DNA of 64,000 nucleotides from Sphingobium sp. CECT 9361 (GCF_918741285.1 NZ_CAKKNC010000004.1:62001-126000); one strand, 5' to 3'. Positions 36,413-45,561 are shown, counted from the stretch's first letter. Program-made: numbers and translations. The notes: generated from the letters alone by a model not told the origin.

Positions 36413-36861
36413 TCCGCCCCTTCGAACCAACCATTTTCGGCAGCGCGCAGAAGACACTTGCGGAAAGTCGCCCCCGACCGTCCCGCTTTTCACCACCTGA
36501 CAAACACTGCAATGTTACGGAACCGATTCGGTCCGCAACCCAGACACAAGACTTAGACAGCAGGACCGGAGTCTATCAAGACCGCTATGGGTCAAATAAA
36601 TGAAATAAAGACGTTGACTCAGCTTAGCCCGCGGAATCACTGGACTTCAATTTATACTGTTATAAATCAATGAGTTATTTGGCCAATTAAGTAATCATAC
36701 TGCACGAATCGGCACAAATCCTAGAGTTACGGATTCATGACATAAAAATGACGAAGGAGCGCTGCGGTGCAGCATCTCGCAGATACGCCAAAAAACCCGC
36801 CAAGCAGTGCCCGGCGGGTTTTTTGAATTGCAGCTATTTGACATGCGCAAAGCGCAAGGCG
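36413..36861. promoter_or_regulatory. dnaA upstream region with six GANTC sites and the rpsT terminator
   Basis: GANTC occurs at 36525 (GATTC), 36569 (GAGTC), 36616 (GACTC), 36634 (GAATC), 36706 (GAATC) and 36732 (GATTC), that is six sites in 212 bp; two more (36351 and 36393) lie in the first codons of dnaA. This is well above chance for a 5-bp site. GANTC is the CcrM adenine-methylation site, which controls the dnaA promoter in Caulobacter. Between about 36600 and 36760 the DNA is AT-rich. I see no clear TTATNCACA DnaA boxes, so an origin here is not supported. No gene was found. Confidence 0.65.
36790..36823 (-). terminator. Intrinsic terminator of rpsT
   Basis: cccgcc (about 36796-36801) pairs with ggcggg (about 36812-36817) and is flanked by A-run and T-run, so it works in either direction. 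It lies 39 bp after the rpsT stop on the minus strand. Confidence 0.85.
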
Positions 36862-37125
36862 TTAGCCCAGAGCGGAAACGCGCTTCGTCAGACGGCTGAA
36901 TTTGCGCGATGCCGTGTTCTTGTGAAGCACGCCACGGGCAACGCCACGCGCCAGTTCAGGCTGAACGGTCTGCAATGCGGTTGCGGCGGCATCCTTGTCA
37001 CCGGCAGCAAGAGCCGATTCGACCTTCTTGACCAGCGTGCGGATACGACCGACGCGGTTACCGTTTACAACTGCCCGAGCCGCGTTGCGGCGAATGCGCT
37101 TCTTTGCCTGTGGCGTATTTGCCAT
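36862..37125 (-). CDS. rpsT: 30S ribosomal protein S20
   Basis: This 87-residue basic protein starts [20 protein letters not shown] and ends [14 protein letters not shown]. It binds the 5' domain of 16S rRNA. The start ATG 37125 is preceded by CGAGGACAGGC. It lies between mutM and dnaA, a common alphaproteobacterial order. Confidence 0.97.
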   Translation of the reverse strand: MANTPQAKKRIRRNAARAVVNGNRVGRIRTLVKKVESALAAGDKDAAATALQTVQPELARGVARGVLHKNTASRKFSRLTKRVSALG

Positions 37126-37254
37126 GCCTGTCCTCGAACCGAATATACAAAAAGAAAAGGGCCATGCGGATTCGGCCCGCCGGCCCGTGAAGGAGCGCGC
37201 CTTACCGTGGAACGCCCAATGCGTCAACCATTGTGGCGATCGCGACGCCCGAGA

Positions 37255-38067
37255 TTATCGCTGGCACGTTGGGCAATAGAAGGTGGAGCGCCCGCCGTCC
37301 ACACGGCGCGAAACCGTGCCGCCACAGGGACAGGCCTCTCCCTCGCGCCCGTAGACGCGCCATTGCTTGGAAAAATAGCCCAGTTCGCCATCGGGTCGCG
37401 CATAATCGCGCAGCGTCGATCCACCTGCCGCGATGGCCGATGTCAGCACTGCGCGAATCGCTTCGACCAGACGTGCGAGCCGCGGCCCGCCGATTCGCCC
37501 GCTCAGCGTCCCCGGCGCGATGCGCGCAATGTTGAGCGCTTCGCACACATAGATGTTGCCCAGCCCCGCGACGATTCGCTGATCGAGCAGCGCGGCCTTG
37601 ATCGGGCTGGTCCGCCCCGCGAGCGCACCGCGCAAATAGGTTGCGGTGAAATCCGGCCCCAAAGGCTCCGGCCCCATGCGGGTGAAGGGCGTGTGTACTT
37701 CCCACGCATCGGTCCGCACCAGATCGAGCGATCCGAACCGCCGCGGATCGTTGAGCGCCAGCCGTCGCCCGCTGGCCGTTTCCAGCACCAGATGATCGTG
37801 CGTGCCTATGCTCTCAGGATCGACGCGCCAACGCCCGGACATACCAAGGTGAAAGATCAGCGCATCGCCGCGATCCGTGCCGATCAGCCCATATTTGGCG
37901 CGCCGCCATAGCCCCGTCACCGTCGATCCGGTGAGTCGCTGACGCAGGTCGACCGGGATCGGCCAGCGCAGATCGGCACGGCGCGGCTCGACCAGCGTCA
38001 GGCGCTCTCCGTCGAGCACCTGGGCAAGTCCGGTAACAGTGGTTTCGACTTCTGGTAATTCGGGCAT
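37255..38067 (-). CDS. mutM: Formamidopyrimidine-DNA glycosylase
   Basis: This bifunctional DNA glycosylase/AP lyase removes 8-oxoguanine. The 270-residue protein begins MPELPEVETTV with the catalytic Pro2 and Glu3. It has the helix-two-turn-helix IVAGLGNIYVCEALNIARI and the C-terminal zinc finger CPCGGTVSRRVDGGRST with FYCPTCQR (four Cys). It is normal in length and divergent from ubiE. Confidence 0.96.
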   Translation of the reverse strand: MPELPEVETTVTGLAQVLDGERLTLVEPRRADLRWPIPVDLRQRLTGSTVTGLWRRAKYGLIGTDRGDALIFHLGMSGRWRVDPESIGTHDHLVLETASGRRLALNDPRRFGSLDLVRTDAWEVHTPFTRMGPEPLGPDFTATYLRGALAGRTSPIKAALLDQRIVAGLGNIYVCEALNIARIAPGTLSGRIGGPRLARLVEAIRAVLTSAIAAGGSTLRDYARPDGELGYFSKQWRVYGREGEACPCGGTVSRRVDGGRSTFYCPTCQR

Positions 38068-38147
38068 GGAACACCAATGTAGATGCGATCTGCCGCGTTT
38101 CCACCTTATGCTGGAACCCGCGCCAATCTCTGGCTAGAGCGAGGGTC

Positions 38148-38879
38148 ATGAACGACACAGTTTCCTTTGGCTATCGCGATGTCGATGCCACGCAAAAGAC
38201 CGGCATGGTCAAAGGCGTCTTTTCCAACGTCGCAGGCAAATACGACCTGATGAACGATGCAATGTCCGCAGGGGCGCATCGGCTGTGGAAGGACCAGTTC
38301 GTCAAGCGGGTGAAACCGCAGCCGGGCGAAGCGATTCTCGACATGGCGGGCGGCACGGGCGACATCGCCTTTCGCATGCATACCAAGGGCGCAAACGTCA
38401 CCGTGTCCGACATCAATCCCGAAATGCTGGCCGTCGGCATGGAGCGCGCGGAAAAGAAGGGGCTGACCGGCCTTGCCTGGTCCGAGCAGAATGCCGAGAC
38501 GCTGAGTTTCCCGGACCGGCAGTTCGACGCCTACACCATTGCCTTTGGGATTCGGAACGTCACGCATATCGACAAGGCACTGGCCGAAGCGCACCGCGTG
38601 CTGAAATTCGGCGGGCGGTTCTTCTGTCTGGAATTTTCGACGACGCTCTGGCCCGGCTTTGCCGATGTGTACGACGCCTACTCGCATCATCTGGTGCCCA
38701 AGCTGGGCAAACTGCTCGCCAATGACGAGGAAAGCTATCGCTATCTGATCGAATCGATTCGGCGCTTTCCTGACATGGCGAAGTTCGAAGGCATGATCCG
38801 CGCGGCTGGCTTCACCCAGACCAAGGTGGAACCGATACTGGGCGGGCTGGTCGCGATCCACAGCGGCTGGAAGGCGTGA
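38148..38879 (+). CDS. ubiE: Ubiquinone/menaquinone C-methyltransferase UbiE
   Basis: This 243-residue SAM-dependent methyltransferase begins MNDTVSFGYRDVDATQKTGM and has the family motifs GVFSNVAGKYDLMNDAMSAG, ILDMAGGTGDIAFRM (SAM-binding) and YTIAFGIRNVTHID, ending VAIHSGWKA. It carries out C-methylation of the ubiquinone ring. It is the first gene of a long run with ubiB, mntA/hepT, coaBC and dut. Confidence 0.96.
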   Translation: MNDTVSFGYRDVDATQKTGMVKGVFSNVAGKYDLMNDAMSAGAHRLWKDQFVKRVKPQPGEAILDMAGGTGDIAFRMHTKGANVTVSDINPEMLAVGMERAEKKGLTGLAWSEQNAETLSFPDRQFDAYTIAFGIRNVTHIDKALAEAHRVLKFGGRFFCLEFSTTLWPGFADVYDAYSHHLVPKLGKLLANDEESYRYLIESIRRFPDMAKFEGMIRAAGFTQTKVEPILGGLVAIHSGWKA

Positions 38880-38897
38880 GGATGCGTATCGCTTTCT

Positions 38898-38999
38898 CCC
38901 CTCCCTGCAGGGAGGGGTCGGGGGAGGGCATGTCAGCCGCTTACCCCCCTCGCATTATCACGAACAGCCCCTCCCCCAACCCCTCCCTGAAGGGAGGGG
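38898..38999. repeat. Palindromic repeat pair (CCCCTCCC class)
   Basis: Two near-identical 20-bp hairpins, cccctccctgcagggagggg (38898-38917) and cccctccctgaagggagggg (38980-38999), flank a mostly complementary inner region, giving a larger bipartite structure. It lies in the 130-bp gap between ubiE and ubiB. Confidence 0.75.
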
Positions 39000-39009
39000 C
39001 TTTCCCCGC

Positions 39010-40542
39010 ATGACATCCCACGCGACGCATCTCTGGCGGCTCCTGACATGGGGGCGCACGCTGGCGCGCCACGGCGCGCTCCGCGGTATCGAGCGCGATC
39101 CGATGACGCCGGTGGCGGTGCGCCGATTGGCACGCATTGCACGATTCGGCGCGCGCGTGCCGAAGCAGCCGCGCTATGCCGAAGCGTTCGAATCCATCGG
39201 TCCGGCAGCGATCAAGCTGGGGCAGACGCTGGCAACGCGGCCCGATCTGGTCGGGGACGAAGCGGCCAAGGATCTGCTGCGCCTGCAGGATGCGCTTCCC
39301 CCCGTCCCGTTCGATCTGATCCGCAAGCAGATCGAGCAAAGCTTCGGCCGTCCGCTCGAAGCGCTCTACAGCCATTTCGACGAAGTGCCGGTGGGCGCCG
39401 CGTCCATCGCGCAGGTGCATCGCGCCACCACCATCCAGGGCCGCGACGTTGCCGTCAAAGTCCTGCGCCCCGGCGTGATCGAGCAGTTCAATCGCGACAT
39501 CGTGACCTATGAATGGGCCGCCGCGCATCTGGAGCAACTGGGCGGCGAAGTCGCGCGGTTGCGCCCGCGCCTCGTCATCGCGAACCTCAAACGCTGGACG
39601 GCGCGCGAACTGGACCTGCGCCGCGAAGCGGCTTCGTCTTCCGAACTGGCCGAAGCGATGCAGGCCGAGCCGGGCTATACCATTCCGGAAATCGACTGGG
39701 ACCGCACGTCGGGCCGGGTGATGACCATGGAGTGGATCGACGGCATCAAGATCGCCGACCGCGCCGCCATCGTCGCGGCAGGCCACGATACCAAGGCGAT
39801 TGCCGCGCGGCTGGTCAACGCCTTCCTGCGCCAAGCGATCGCCGAAGGGTTCTTCCACGCAGACATGCATCAGGGGAACCTGTTCGTGAAGGCCAATGGC
39901 GACATCGTCGCCATCGATTTCGGCATCATGGGGCGCATCGACCGGCGGGCACGGATGTGGCTCGCCGAAATTCTCTATGGCCTCATTACCGGCAATTATC
40001 GCCGGGTCGCGGAAATCCATTTCGAAGCGCAATATGTGCCCGCGCATCACAATGTCGCAGAGTTCGCGACGGCCCTGCGCGCAGTGGGTGAGCCGATGCG
40101 CGGCAAGCCGGTCAGCGAATTGTCGGTGGGCGGGATGCTGGACGGGCTGTTCGCCATCACCCGCGATTTCGACATGCAGACCCAGCCGCATCTGCTGCTG
40201 CTGCAAAAGACGATGGTGATGGTGGAAGGCGTGGCCACCGCGCTCGACCCCGACATCAACATGTGGGAGACGAGCGGCCCTTATGTGAAAGAATGGCTGC
40301 GCACCGAACTGGGGCCGGAAGCCAAGGCCGCCGACACGCTGATCGAGAACTGGCGCACGCTGCAGCGCTTGCCCGATCTGGTTCGTCGGATCGAAGAACA
40401 TTACCCGGCCAAGGGCGCCGCACCGCTGCCGCCTCCGCTGACCGAGATAAAGCTGATCGGGATGGGGTCGGGATGGAAATATGGGGCCGTGGCCGTGTTT
40501 GCCGCCGCCGGTGGCGCTTTGCTCACATTCCTATTATCATAG
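39010..40542 (+). CDS. ubiB: Ubiquinone biosynthesis protein UbiB
   Basis: This 510-residue ABC1/ADCK/UbiB atypical kinase has the diagnostic KxGQ motif GPAAIKLGQTLATRPDL, FDEVPVGAASIAQVHRATT, FFHADMHQGNLFVKANGDIV and AIDFGIMGRIDRR, and a C-terminal hydrophobic stretch (YGAVAVFAAAGGALLTFLL) that anchors it to the inner membrane. It supports the ubiquinone-synthesis complex. The MntA gene begins 4 bp after its stop. Confidence 0.96.
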   Translation: MTSHATHLWRLLTWGRTLARHGALRGIERDPMTPVAVRRLARIARFGARVPKQPRYAEAFESIGPAAIKLGQTLATRPDLVGDEAAKDLLRLQDALPPVPFDLIRKQIEQSFGRPLEALYSHFDEVPVGAASIAQVHRATTIQGRDVAVKVLRPGVIEQFNRDIVTYEWAAAHLEQLGGEVARLRPRLVIANLKRWTARELDLRREAASSSELAEAMQAEPGYTIPEIDWDRTSGRVMTMEWIDGIKIADRAAIVAAGHDTKAIAARLVNAFLRQAIAEGFFHADMHQGNLFVKANGDIVAIDFGIMGRIDRRARMWLAEILYGLITGNYRRVAEIHFEAQYVPAHHNVAEFATALRAVGEPMRGKPVSELSVGGMLDGLFAITRDFDMQTQPHLLLLQKTMVMVEGVATALDPDINMWETSGPYVKEWLRTELGPEAKAADTLIENWRTLQRLPDLVRRIEEHYPAKGAAPLPPPLTEIKLIGMGSGWKYGAVAVFAAAGGALLTFLLS

Positions 40543-40546
40543 ACTC

Positions 40547-40849
40547 ATGACACGCGACGAAGCCATCGGACGGATTAGGGCGCATGAACAGGAAATGCGC
40601 GCGGCGGGGATGGACGCGCTATATCTGTTCGGTTCCACCGCGCGCGGCGAAGCAGGGCCGCAGTCAGACGTTGATTTAGCCTGCGACATTACGAACGCGC
40701 GCAAGATCGGACTGTTCGAATTCATCGCCATGCAACAGCGACTCGAAGAACTGCTCGGCACGCGTGTCGATCTGGTGGAACGCAAGGCGATGGGCGCGCG
40801 GCCACGGGTAGCGGTAGCGATGCACCACGACTCCGTTCAGGTGTTTTGA
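40547..40849 (+). CDS. mntA: MntA-type nucleotidyltransferase antitoxin (MNT domain)
   Basis: This 100-residue minimal nucleotidyltransferase has the GSx10DxD signature: GSTARGEAGPQSDVD (Gly29-Ser30 to Asp41 and Asp43). MntA proteins neutralise HepT toxins by AMPylating a tyrosine of the toxin. It lies 4 bp after ubiB and its TGA overlaps the ATG of hepT by one base. The gene order is antitoxin first. The ubi and coaBC genes on either side are housekeeping, so the pair looks like an insertion into the operon without disrupting it. Confidence 0.9.
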   Translation: MTRDEAIGRIRAHEQEMRAAGMDALYLFGSTARGEAGPQSDVDLACDITNARKIGLFEFIAMQQRLEELLGTRVDLVERKAMGARPRVAVAMHHDSVQVF

Positions 40850-41196
40850 TGGAGGACCAAGACCGGGATGCCGGTCGGCTCGAACTCATCATTCAGTTGA
40901 TCGATGCGCTTGACAGGCGGCTGTCGCAGATAACGTCTGAGAAATTCGTAGCCGATGGCGACGAGATCGACCTTACATCCTATCGCCTTTCGGTTATCGG
41001 CGAAGAGTGCAACAAACTTAGTCAAACGATAAAGGGCCGCCACGATCTTCCCTGGCAAGCCATTTACGGCCTTCGCAATGTCGTGGCGCATAATTATCTG
41101 GCTATCGACCCGGAGCGTATCTGGATAGCGGCAACGGAAAATCTGGCTGCGCTGCACCGGGCCTGCATCATTGAACTGGCGAAATTCGATATATGA
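40849..41196 (+). CDS. hepT: HepT-type HEPN ribonuclease toxin
   Basis: This 115-residue helical protein of the DUF86/HEPN family has the catalytic motif RxxxxHxY as RNVVAHNY (Arg76, His81, Tyr83). Arg and His form the RNase site, and the tyrosine is the residue modified by MntA in characterised pairs. TTG 40846 is a possible earlier start. Its stop overlaps the coaBC ATG by 4 bp (ATGA). The RNase target is unknown. Confidence 0.9.
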   Translation: MEDQDRDAGRLELIIQLIDALDRRLSQITSEKFVADGDEIDLTSYRLSVIGEECNKLSQTIKGRHDLPWQAIYGLRNVVAHNYLAIDPERIWIAATENLAALHRACIIELAKFDI

Positions 41197-42419
41197 AGAC
41201 CCCGCGCATCCTCCTCATCGTCTCTGGCGGTATCGCGGCGTACAAGGCGCTGGAGCTGGTGCGGTTGCTGCGGCGTGAGGATATTGCGGTGCGGGCGGTG
41301 ATGACGGAGAGTGCGCGCGAGTTCGTGACGCCGCTGTCGCTGGGCGTGCTGACAGGCGATCAGGTGTACGGCAATATGTTCGACCTGAAGGAAGAGAGCG
41401 AGATCGGGCATATCCAGCTTAGCCGCGAAGCCGATCTGATCGTGATCTGTCCCGCCACCGCCAACATCATGGCGAAGATGGCGGCAGGCATTGCCGACGA
41501 TCTGGCCACGACCATCCTGCTTGCCACCGATGCGCCGGTGCTCGCGGTGCCTGCGATGAATGTGCGGATGTGGCACCATCCCGCGATGCAGCGCAATCTG
41601 GCGCAATTGCGCGCCGACGGCATCACGATCATGGAGCCGGATAGCGGCGGCATGGCCTGCGGCGAATGGGGCAAGGGGCGACTGCCTGAGCCGGAAGTCG
41701 TGGCGGCGGAAATTAGAAACCTCCTCTCCGCCCCCTCTCCGTTCGTCCCGAGCGAAGTCGAGGGACATTCGCGCGCTCTTCACGGCAAGCATGTCCTCGT
41801 CACCGCCGGACCGACGCACGAACCCATCGATCCGGTCCGCTACATCGCCAATCGCTCTTCGGGGAAGCAGGGGTTTGCGATTGCGCGCGCCGCCGCCGAT
41901 GCCGGTGCGCGGGTAACGCTGGTGAGCGGGCCGGTTGCGCTCCCCACGCCGCGCGGGGTTACGCGGGTCGATGTCGAGACAGCGCGGGAAATGCTGGCGG
42001 CGGTCGAAGCGGCGCTGCCAGCCGATGTGGCCTTCATGGTTGCCGCCGTCGCCGATTATCGTACGCAGGATGAAGCCGCGCAGAAGATCAAGAAATCGGG
42101 CGATGGCCCTGCCCCGCTGACGCTGATCGAGAATCCGGATATTCTCGCGACTTTGGGCAAGCACCCCAAGCGCCCCGGCTTGCTGATCGGTTTTGCAGCG
42201 GAGACCGAGAAGCTGGCGGACCATGCGCAGGCCAAGCTGGCGCGCAAAGGCGCGGACTGGATCGTCGCCAATGACGTGTCGGGCGATGTGATGGGCGGGG
42301 ACGCGAACAGCGTGCATATCGTCACCGCGCAAGGCATCGACACATGGGAACGCCTGCCAAAAGATGCCGTCGCCAACCGCCTGATCGAGAAAGTCATCCA
42401 TGTCCTTGCCGCCGATTGA
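41193..42419 (+). CDS. coaBC: Bifunctional phosphopantothenoylcysteine decarboxylase/synthase
   Basis: The 408-residue fusion enzyme makes 4'-phosphopantetheine in CoA synthesis. The N-terminal CoaC flavoprotein has [14 protein letters not shown] [19 protein letters not shown], the PAMNVRMW motif and [12 protein letters not shown] (active-site Cys). The C-terminal CoaB starts [20 protein letters not shown] with SSGKQGF. The linker around residues 183-191 reads FVPSEVEG and is encoded by a palindromic repeat half-site (41741-41765), so a mobile repeat has been built into the protein. The start overlaps hepT by 4 bp and the end overlaps dut by 20 bp. Confidence 0.95.
   Translation: MKTPRILLIVSGGIAAYKALELVRLLRREDIAVRAVMTESAREFVTPLSLGVLTGDQVYGNMFDLKEESEIGHIQLSREADLIVICPATANIMAKMAAGIADDLATTILLATDAPVLAVPAMNVRMWHHPAMQRNLAQLRADGITIMEPDSGGMACGEWGKGRLPEPEVVAAEIRNLLSAPSPFVPSEVEGHSRALHGKHVLVTAGPTHEPIDPVRYIANRSSGKQGFAIARAAADAGARVTLVSGPVALPTPRGVTRVDVETAREMLAAVEAALPADVAFMVAAVADYRTQDEAAQKIKKSGDGPAPLTLIENPDILATLGKHPKRPGLLIGFAAETEKLADHAQAKLARKGADWIVANDVSGDVMGGDANSVHIVTAQGIDTWERLPKDAVANRLIEKVIHVLAAD
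41741..41765. repeat. REP-type half-site inside coaBC
   Basis: gttcgtcccgagcgaagtcg (then aggga) matches the GTTCG...GTCGA repeat class at 30037 and 56212. It stays in frame and encodes FVPSEVEG in the linker between the two coaBC domains. Confidence 0.65.
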
Positions 42420-42849
42420 GATTGCCATAATGCGCCTGTCCCATGGCGCCGACCTGCCCCTGCCCGCTTATGCGACCGCAGGGGCTGCGGGCATGGACGT
42501 GGTGGCGGCCGAAGAACTCGATCTTGCCCCCGGCGCGCGTCATGCGGTCGCCACCGGTTTTGCGATGGCCATTCCGGCAGGCTATGAAGTGCAGGTGCGG
42601 CCCCGCTCCGGCCTGGCGCTCAAGCATGGCGTTACCGTGCCCAATACCCCCGGCACGATCGACAGCGATTATCGTGGCGAGTTGAAAATCATCATGATCA
42701 ATCATGGCGACACGCCCTTCCCGATCCGCAGAGGCGACCGCATCGCACAGATAGTTGCGGCACCAGTCCAGCAGGCGCGCTTTACCGAAGTCGACGCACT
42801 GGACGACACGGCGCGGGGCACAGGCGGGTTTGGTTCGACCGGGCAATGA
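42400..42849 (+). CDS. dut: dUTP diphosphatase
   Basis: This 149-residue trimeric dUTPase has [13 protein letters not shown] (motif 1), [33 protein letters not shown] (motif 3) and the C-terminal arm [11 protein letters not shown] that closes over the active site. It converts dUTP to dUMP. It overlaps coaBC by 20 bp and its stop overlaps the next ATG by 4 bp. Confidence 0.97.
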   Translation: MSLPPIEIAIMRLSHGADLPLPAYATAGAAGMDVVAAEELDLAPGARHAVATGFAMAIPAGYEVQVRPRSGLALKHGVTVPNTPGTIDSDYRGELKIIMINHGDTPFPIRRGDRIAQIVAAPVQQARFTEVDALDDTARGTGGFGSTGQ

Positions 42850-43607
42850 GCCTGACCGACTCCCAGCTTGAGCGCTATGCGCGGCATATCGTGCTGAAGG
42901 AAATTGGCGGGGCGGGGCAGGCGCGGTTGCTTTCGGGGCATGTGGCTCTGGTCGGTGCGGGCGGGATCGGCAGTCCGGCGATCCAGTATCTGGCGGCGGC
43001 GGGTGTCGGCACCTTACGGGTGATCGACGACGATGCGGTGGCTTTGTCGAACCTGCAGCGGCAGGTGCTTTTCGGGACGGCAGACATTGATGCGCCCAAG
43101 GCGGAGGCCGCCGTCGCCGCCGTTGCGCGATTGACGCCCGATGTGCATGTTATTGCCATTCTTCAGCGTCTTACCGCAGACAATGCTGCACTTATGCTGC
43201 GGGACGTGGATGTCGTGATCGATGGTAGCGACAGCTTCGAAACGCGGCTGGCGGTGGCGGATGCGGCGCAGCGATTGCGCATTCCGCTGGTGTCCGCAGC
43301 CGTGGGGCAGTTCGAGGGGCAGCTTGCCGTCTATCGCGGGTGGGAAGCGGACAAGCCGTGCTATCGCTGCCTGGTCGGGGGCGATCCGGGGCGGGCCGAA
43401 GCAAGCTGCGCCGAGCAGGGCGTGATGGGTGCGCTGACGGGCATGATGGGCAGCCTCGCCGCGCTGGAAGCGATCCGCGCGATGGTGCCGTTCGGGGACG
43501 ACAGTGCGGGCAAGTTGCTGATCGCCGACCTGCTGTCGCTGCGGTTCCGGACGTTGACGGTGCCGAAAGATCCCGCTTGCCCGCGTTGCGCGCTGGCCCA
43601 TGCGTGA
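42846..43607 (+). CDS. MoeB/ThiF family adenylyltransferase (E1-like)
   Basis: This 253-residue E1-like protein has the ATP-binding [21 protein letters not shown], an acceptor-activating Cys region ([11 protein letters not shown]), and zinc ligands in CYRCLVGG and the C-terminal CPRCALAHA. It adenylates the C-terminus of a ubiquitin-like carrier (MoaD or ThiS). There is no C-terminal rhodanese domain, so sulfur must come from another protein; the adjacent DsrE gene overlaps by 8 bp. It may act in molybdopterin or thiamin synthesis. Confidence 0.9.
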   Translation: MSLTDSQLERYARHIVLKEIGGAGQARLLSGHVALVGAGGIGSPAIQYLAAAGVGTLRVIDDDAVALSNLQRQVLFGTADIDAPKAEAAVAAVARLTPDVHVIAILQRLTADNAALMLRDVDVVIDGSDSFETRLAVADAAQRLRIPLVSAAVGQFEGQLAVYRGWEADKPCYRCLVGGDPGRAEASCAEQGVMGALTGMMGSLAALEAIRAMVPFGDDSAGKLLIADLLSLRFRTLTVPKDPACPRCALAHA

Positions 43608-43965
43608 CATGAAGATCGTTGTGCTGACCGCCGACCCGGAGCGGTTGCGCGGCGCGCTGGCGATGGCGGCGGCCCACGCGGCATTGGGGGGCGCTGCACA
43701 GATGTTCTTTCAGATGGATGCCGTGGCGCTTCTTTCTGACGCTGCGTCCGCTCCGCGCGATGCAGCCCACGTCGCTGCGGGGATGCCGCGCCTTGCCGCG
43801 TTGATCGAAGAGGCACTGGGTTTGGGCGTGACCCTGATCGCCTGTCAGAGCGGCTTGGCACTTGCCGGAATGGATGCCGCCACGCTGGACTCACGCATCG
43901 CGACCGGAGGGTCGGTCGGCTTCCTGCAAGGCGTCGGCGATAGCGACCGGCTGCTTTTCGTGTAA
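43600..43965 (+). CDS. DsrE family protein
   Basis: A ~121-residue protein of the DsrE/TusD-like fold with IVVLTADPERLRGALAMA at the N-terminus and ALGLGVTLIACQSGLALAGM; the Cys in ACQSG lies where DsrE proteins carry a sulfur-accepting cysteine. Its start overlaps the MoeB/ThiF gene by 8 bp (ATG 43600; ATG 43609 is also in frame). A sulfur-relay role with the neighbour is plausible but not shown by sequence. Confidence 0.82.
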   Translation: MRDMKIVVLTADPERLRGALAMAAAHAALGGAAQMFFQMDAVALLSDAASAPRDAAHVAAGMPRLAALIEEALGLGVTLIACQSGLALAGMDAATLDSRIATGGSVGFLQGVGDSDRLLFV

Positions 43966-44034
43966 TCTGGACACAAGGGCCAAAGCGACTATAGCGATCC
44001 GCAAAACAGGCAGCAGAGCAGGGATTTCCGGGCC

Positions 44035-45558
44035 ATGACCGTCACCATCACCCAAGCGGATCTGATCGAAAGCGTGGCCGACGCGCTGCAATTCATCAGC
44101 TACTATCACCCGATGGATTATATCCGCGCGCTGGGCGAAGCATATGAAGCGGAACAGTCGCCCGCCGCCAAGGACGCTATCGCGCAGATCCTGACCAACA
44201 GCCGCATGTGCGCCGAGGGTCATCGCCCGATCTGTCAGGACACCGGCATTGTCAATGTGTTCGTGAAATGGGGCATGGATTGCCGCCTGGACGACACCGC
44301 AAAGTCAATGCAGGAGATTATCGACGAAGGCGTGCGCCGCGCCTATCTGCACCCGGAAAACAAGCTACGCGCTTCGGTCCTCGCCGACCCGGCTTTCACC
44401 CGCCGCAATACCAAGGATAACACTCCTTGCGTGTTGCATGTCGAGATGGTGCCGGGATCGAAAGTCAGCGTCGATGTAGCGGCCAAGGGCGGCGGCAGCG
44501 AGAACAAGTCCAAGTTCAAAATGATGAACCCCAGCGACAATATCGTCGACTGGGTCTTGGAGATGATCCCGCAAATGGGCGCAGGCTGGTGCCCGCCGGG
44601 GATGCTGGGCATCGGCATCGGCGGCACGGCGGAACATTGCGTGCTGCTGGCGAAGAAAGCGCTGATGGACCCGATCGACATGGGACCGCTCAAGGCACGC
44701 GGGCCGCAGAACGATATCGAAGCGCTGCGCATCGAGATTTTCGACAAGGTGAACGCGCTGGGCATCGGCGCGCAGGGTCTGGGCGGGCTTTCCACCATTC
44801 TCGACGTCAAGATCATGGACGCGCCCTGCCACGCCGCTGGCAAGCCGGTGGCGATGATCCCCAATTGCGCCGCGACGCGCCATGCGCACTTCACGCTGGA
44901 CGGCAGCGGCCCCGCCTATCTCGAACAGCCCAAGCTGAGCGAATGGCCCGACGTCAACTGGACGCCGGACAAGGCCGCGATCCGCGTCGATCTCGATACG
45001 TTGACGCCGGAAGTGGTGCAAAGCTGGAAGCATGGCGACCGCCTGTTGCTCAATGGCAAGATGCTGACCGGCCGCGACGCCGCGCACAAGCGGATCAAGG
45101 ACATGCTGGATGCGGGCGAACCGTTGCCGGTGGAGTTCAAGGGTCGCGTCATTTATTATGTCGGGCCGGTCGATCCGGTGGGTGAGGAAGTGGTCGGCCC
45201 CGCTGGCCCCACCACCGCCACGCGCATGGACAAGTTCACGCGCATGATGCTGGAAGAAGGCTTGCTGGCGATGGTCGGCAAGGCGGAACGCGGGCCGATG
45301 GCCATCGACGCGATTCGCGACCACAAGAGCGCCTATCTGATGGCAGTCGGCGGCGCGGCCTATCTGGTGGCGAAAGCGATCAAGGGATCGAAGGTCGTGG
45401 GCTTTGCCGATCTGGGCATGGAAGCGATCTACGAATTCGAAGTGCAGGACATGCCGGTGACGGTTGCCGTGGATAGCGAAGGCCAGTCGGTCCACCATCT
45501 TGCGCCGCTGGTCTGGCAGGAAAAGATCAAGCGGGAGAAGCTGCTGGAGCGCGCCTGA
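44035..45558 (+). CDS. Class I fumarate hydratase (Fe-S)
   Basis: This 507-residue enzyme hydrates fumarate to L-malate in the TCA cycle using a [4Fe-4S] cluster. Its likely cluster cysteines lie in RPICQDTGIVNVFVKWG, IGGTAEHCVLLAKKAL and PNCAATRHAHFTLDGSGP. The C-terminal swivel domain has GRVIYYVGPVDP and the later KAERGPMAIDAIRDH. The oxygen-sensitive class I form is common in alphaproteobacteria. Confidence 0.95.
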   Translation: MTVTITQADLIESVADALQFISYYHPMDYIRALGEAYEAEQSPAAKDAIAQILTNSRMCAEGHRPICQDTGIVNVFVKWGMDCRLDDTAKSMQEIIDEGVRRAYLHPENKLRASVLADPAFTRRNTKDNTPCVLHVEMVPGSKVSVDVAAKGGGSENKSKFKMMNPSDNIVDWVLEMIPQMGAGWCPPGMLGIGIGGTAEHCVLLAKKALMDPIDMGPLKARGPQNDIEALRIEIFDKVNALGIGAQGLGGLSTILDVKIMDAPCHAAGKPVAMIPNCAATRHAHFTLDGSGPAYLEQPKLSEWPDVNWTPDKAAIRVDLDTLTPEVVQSWKHGDRLLLNGKMLTGRDAAHKRIKDMLDAGEPLPVEFKGRVIYYVGPVDPVGEEVVGPAGPTTATRMDKFTRMMLEEGLLAMVGKAERGPMAIDAIRDHKSAYLMAVGGAAYLVAKAIKGSKVVGFADLGMEAIYEFEVQDMPVTVAVDSEGQSVHHLAPLVWQEKIKREKLLERA

Positions 45559-45561
45559 CCG

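Noticed and set aside
36413..36861. Origin of replication before dnaA
   Set aside because: No TTATNCACA-type boxes or 13-mer-like repeats are seen, and the GANTC sites alone do not make an origin. In alphaproteobacteria oriC is usually near hemE.
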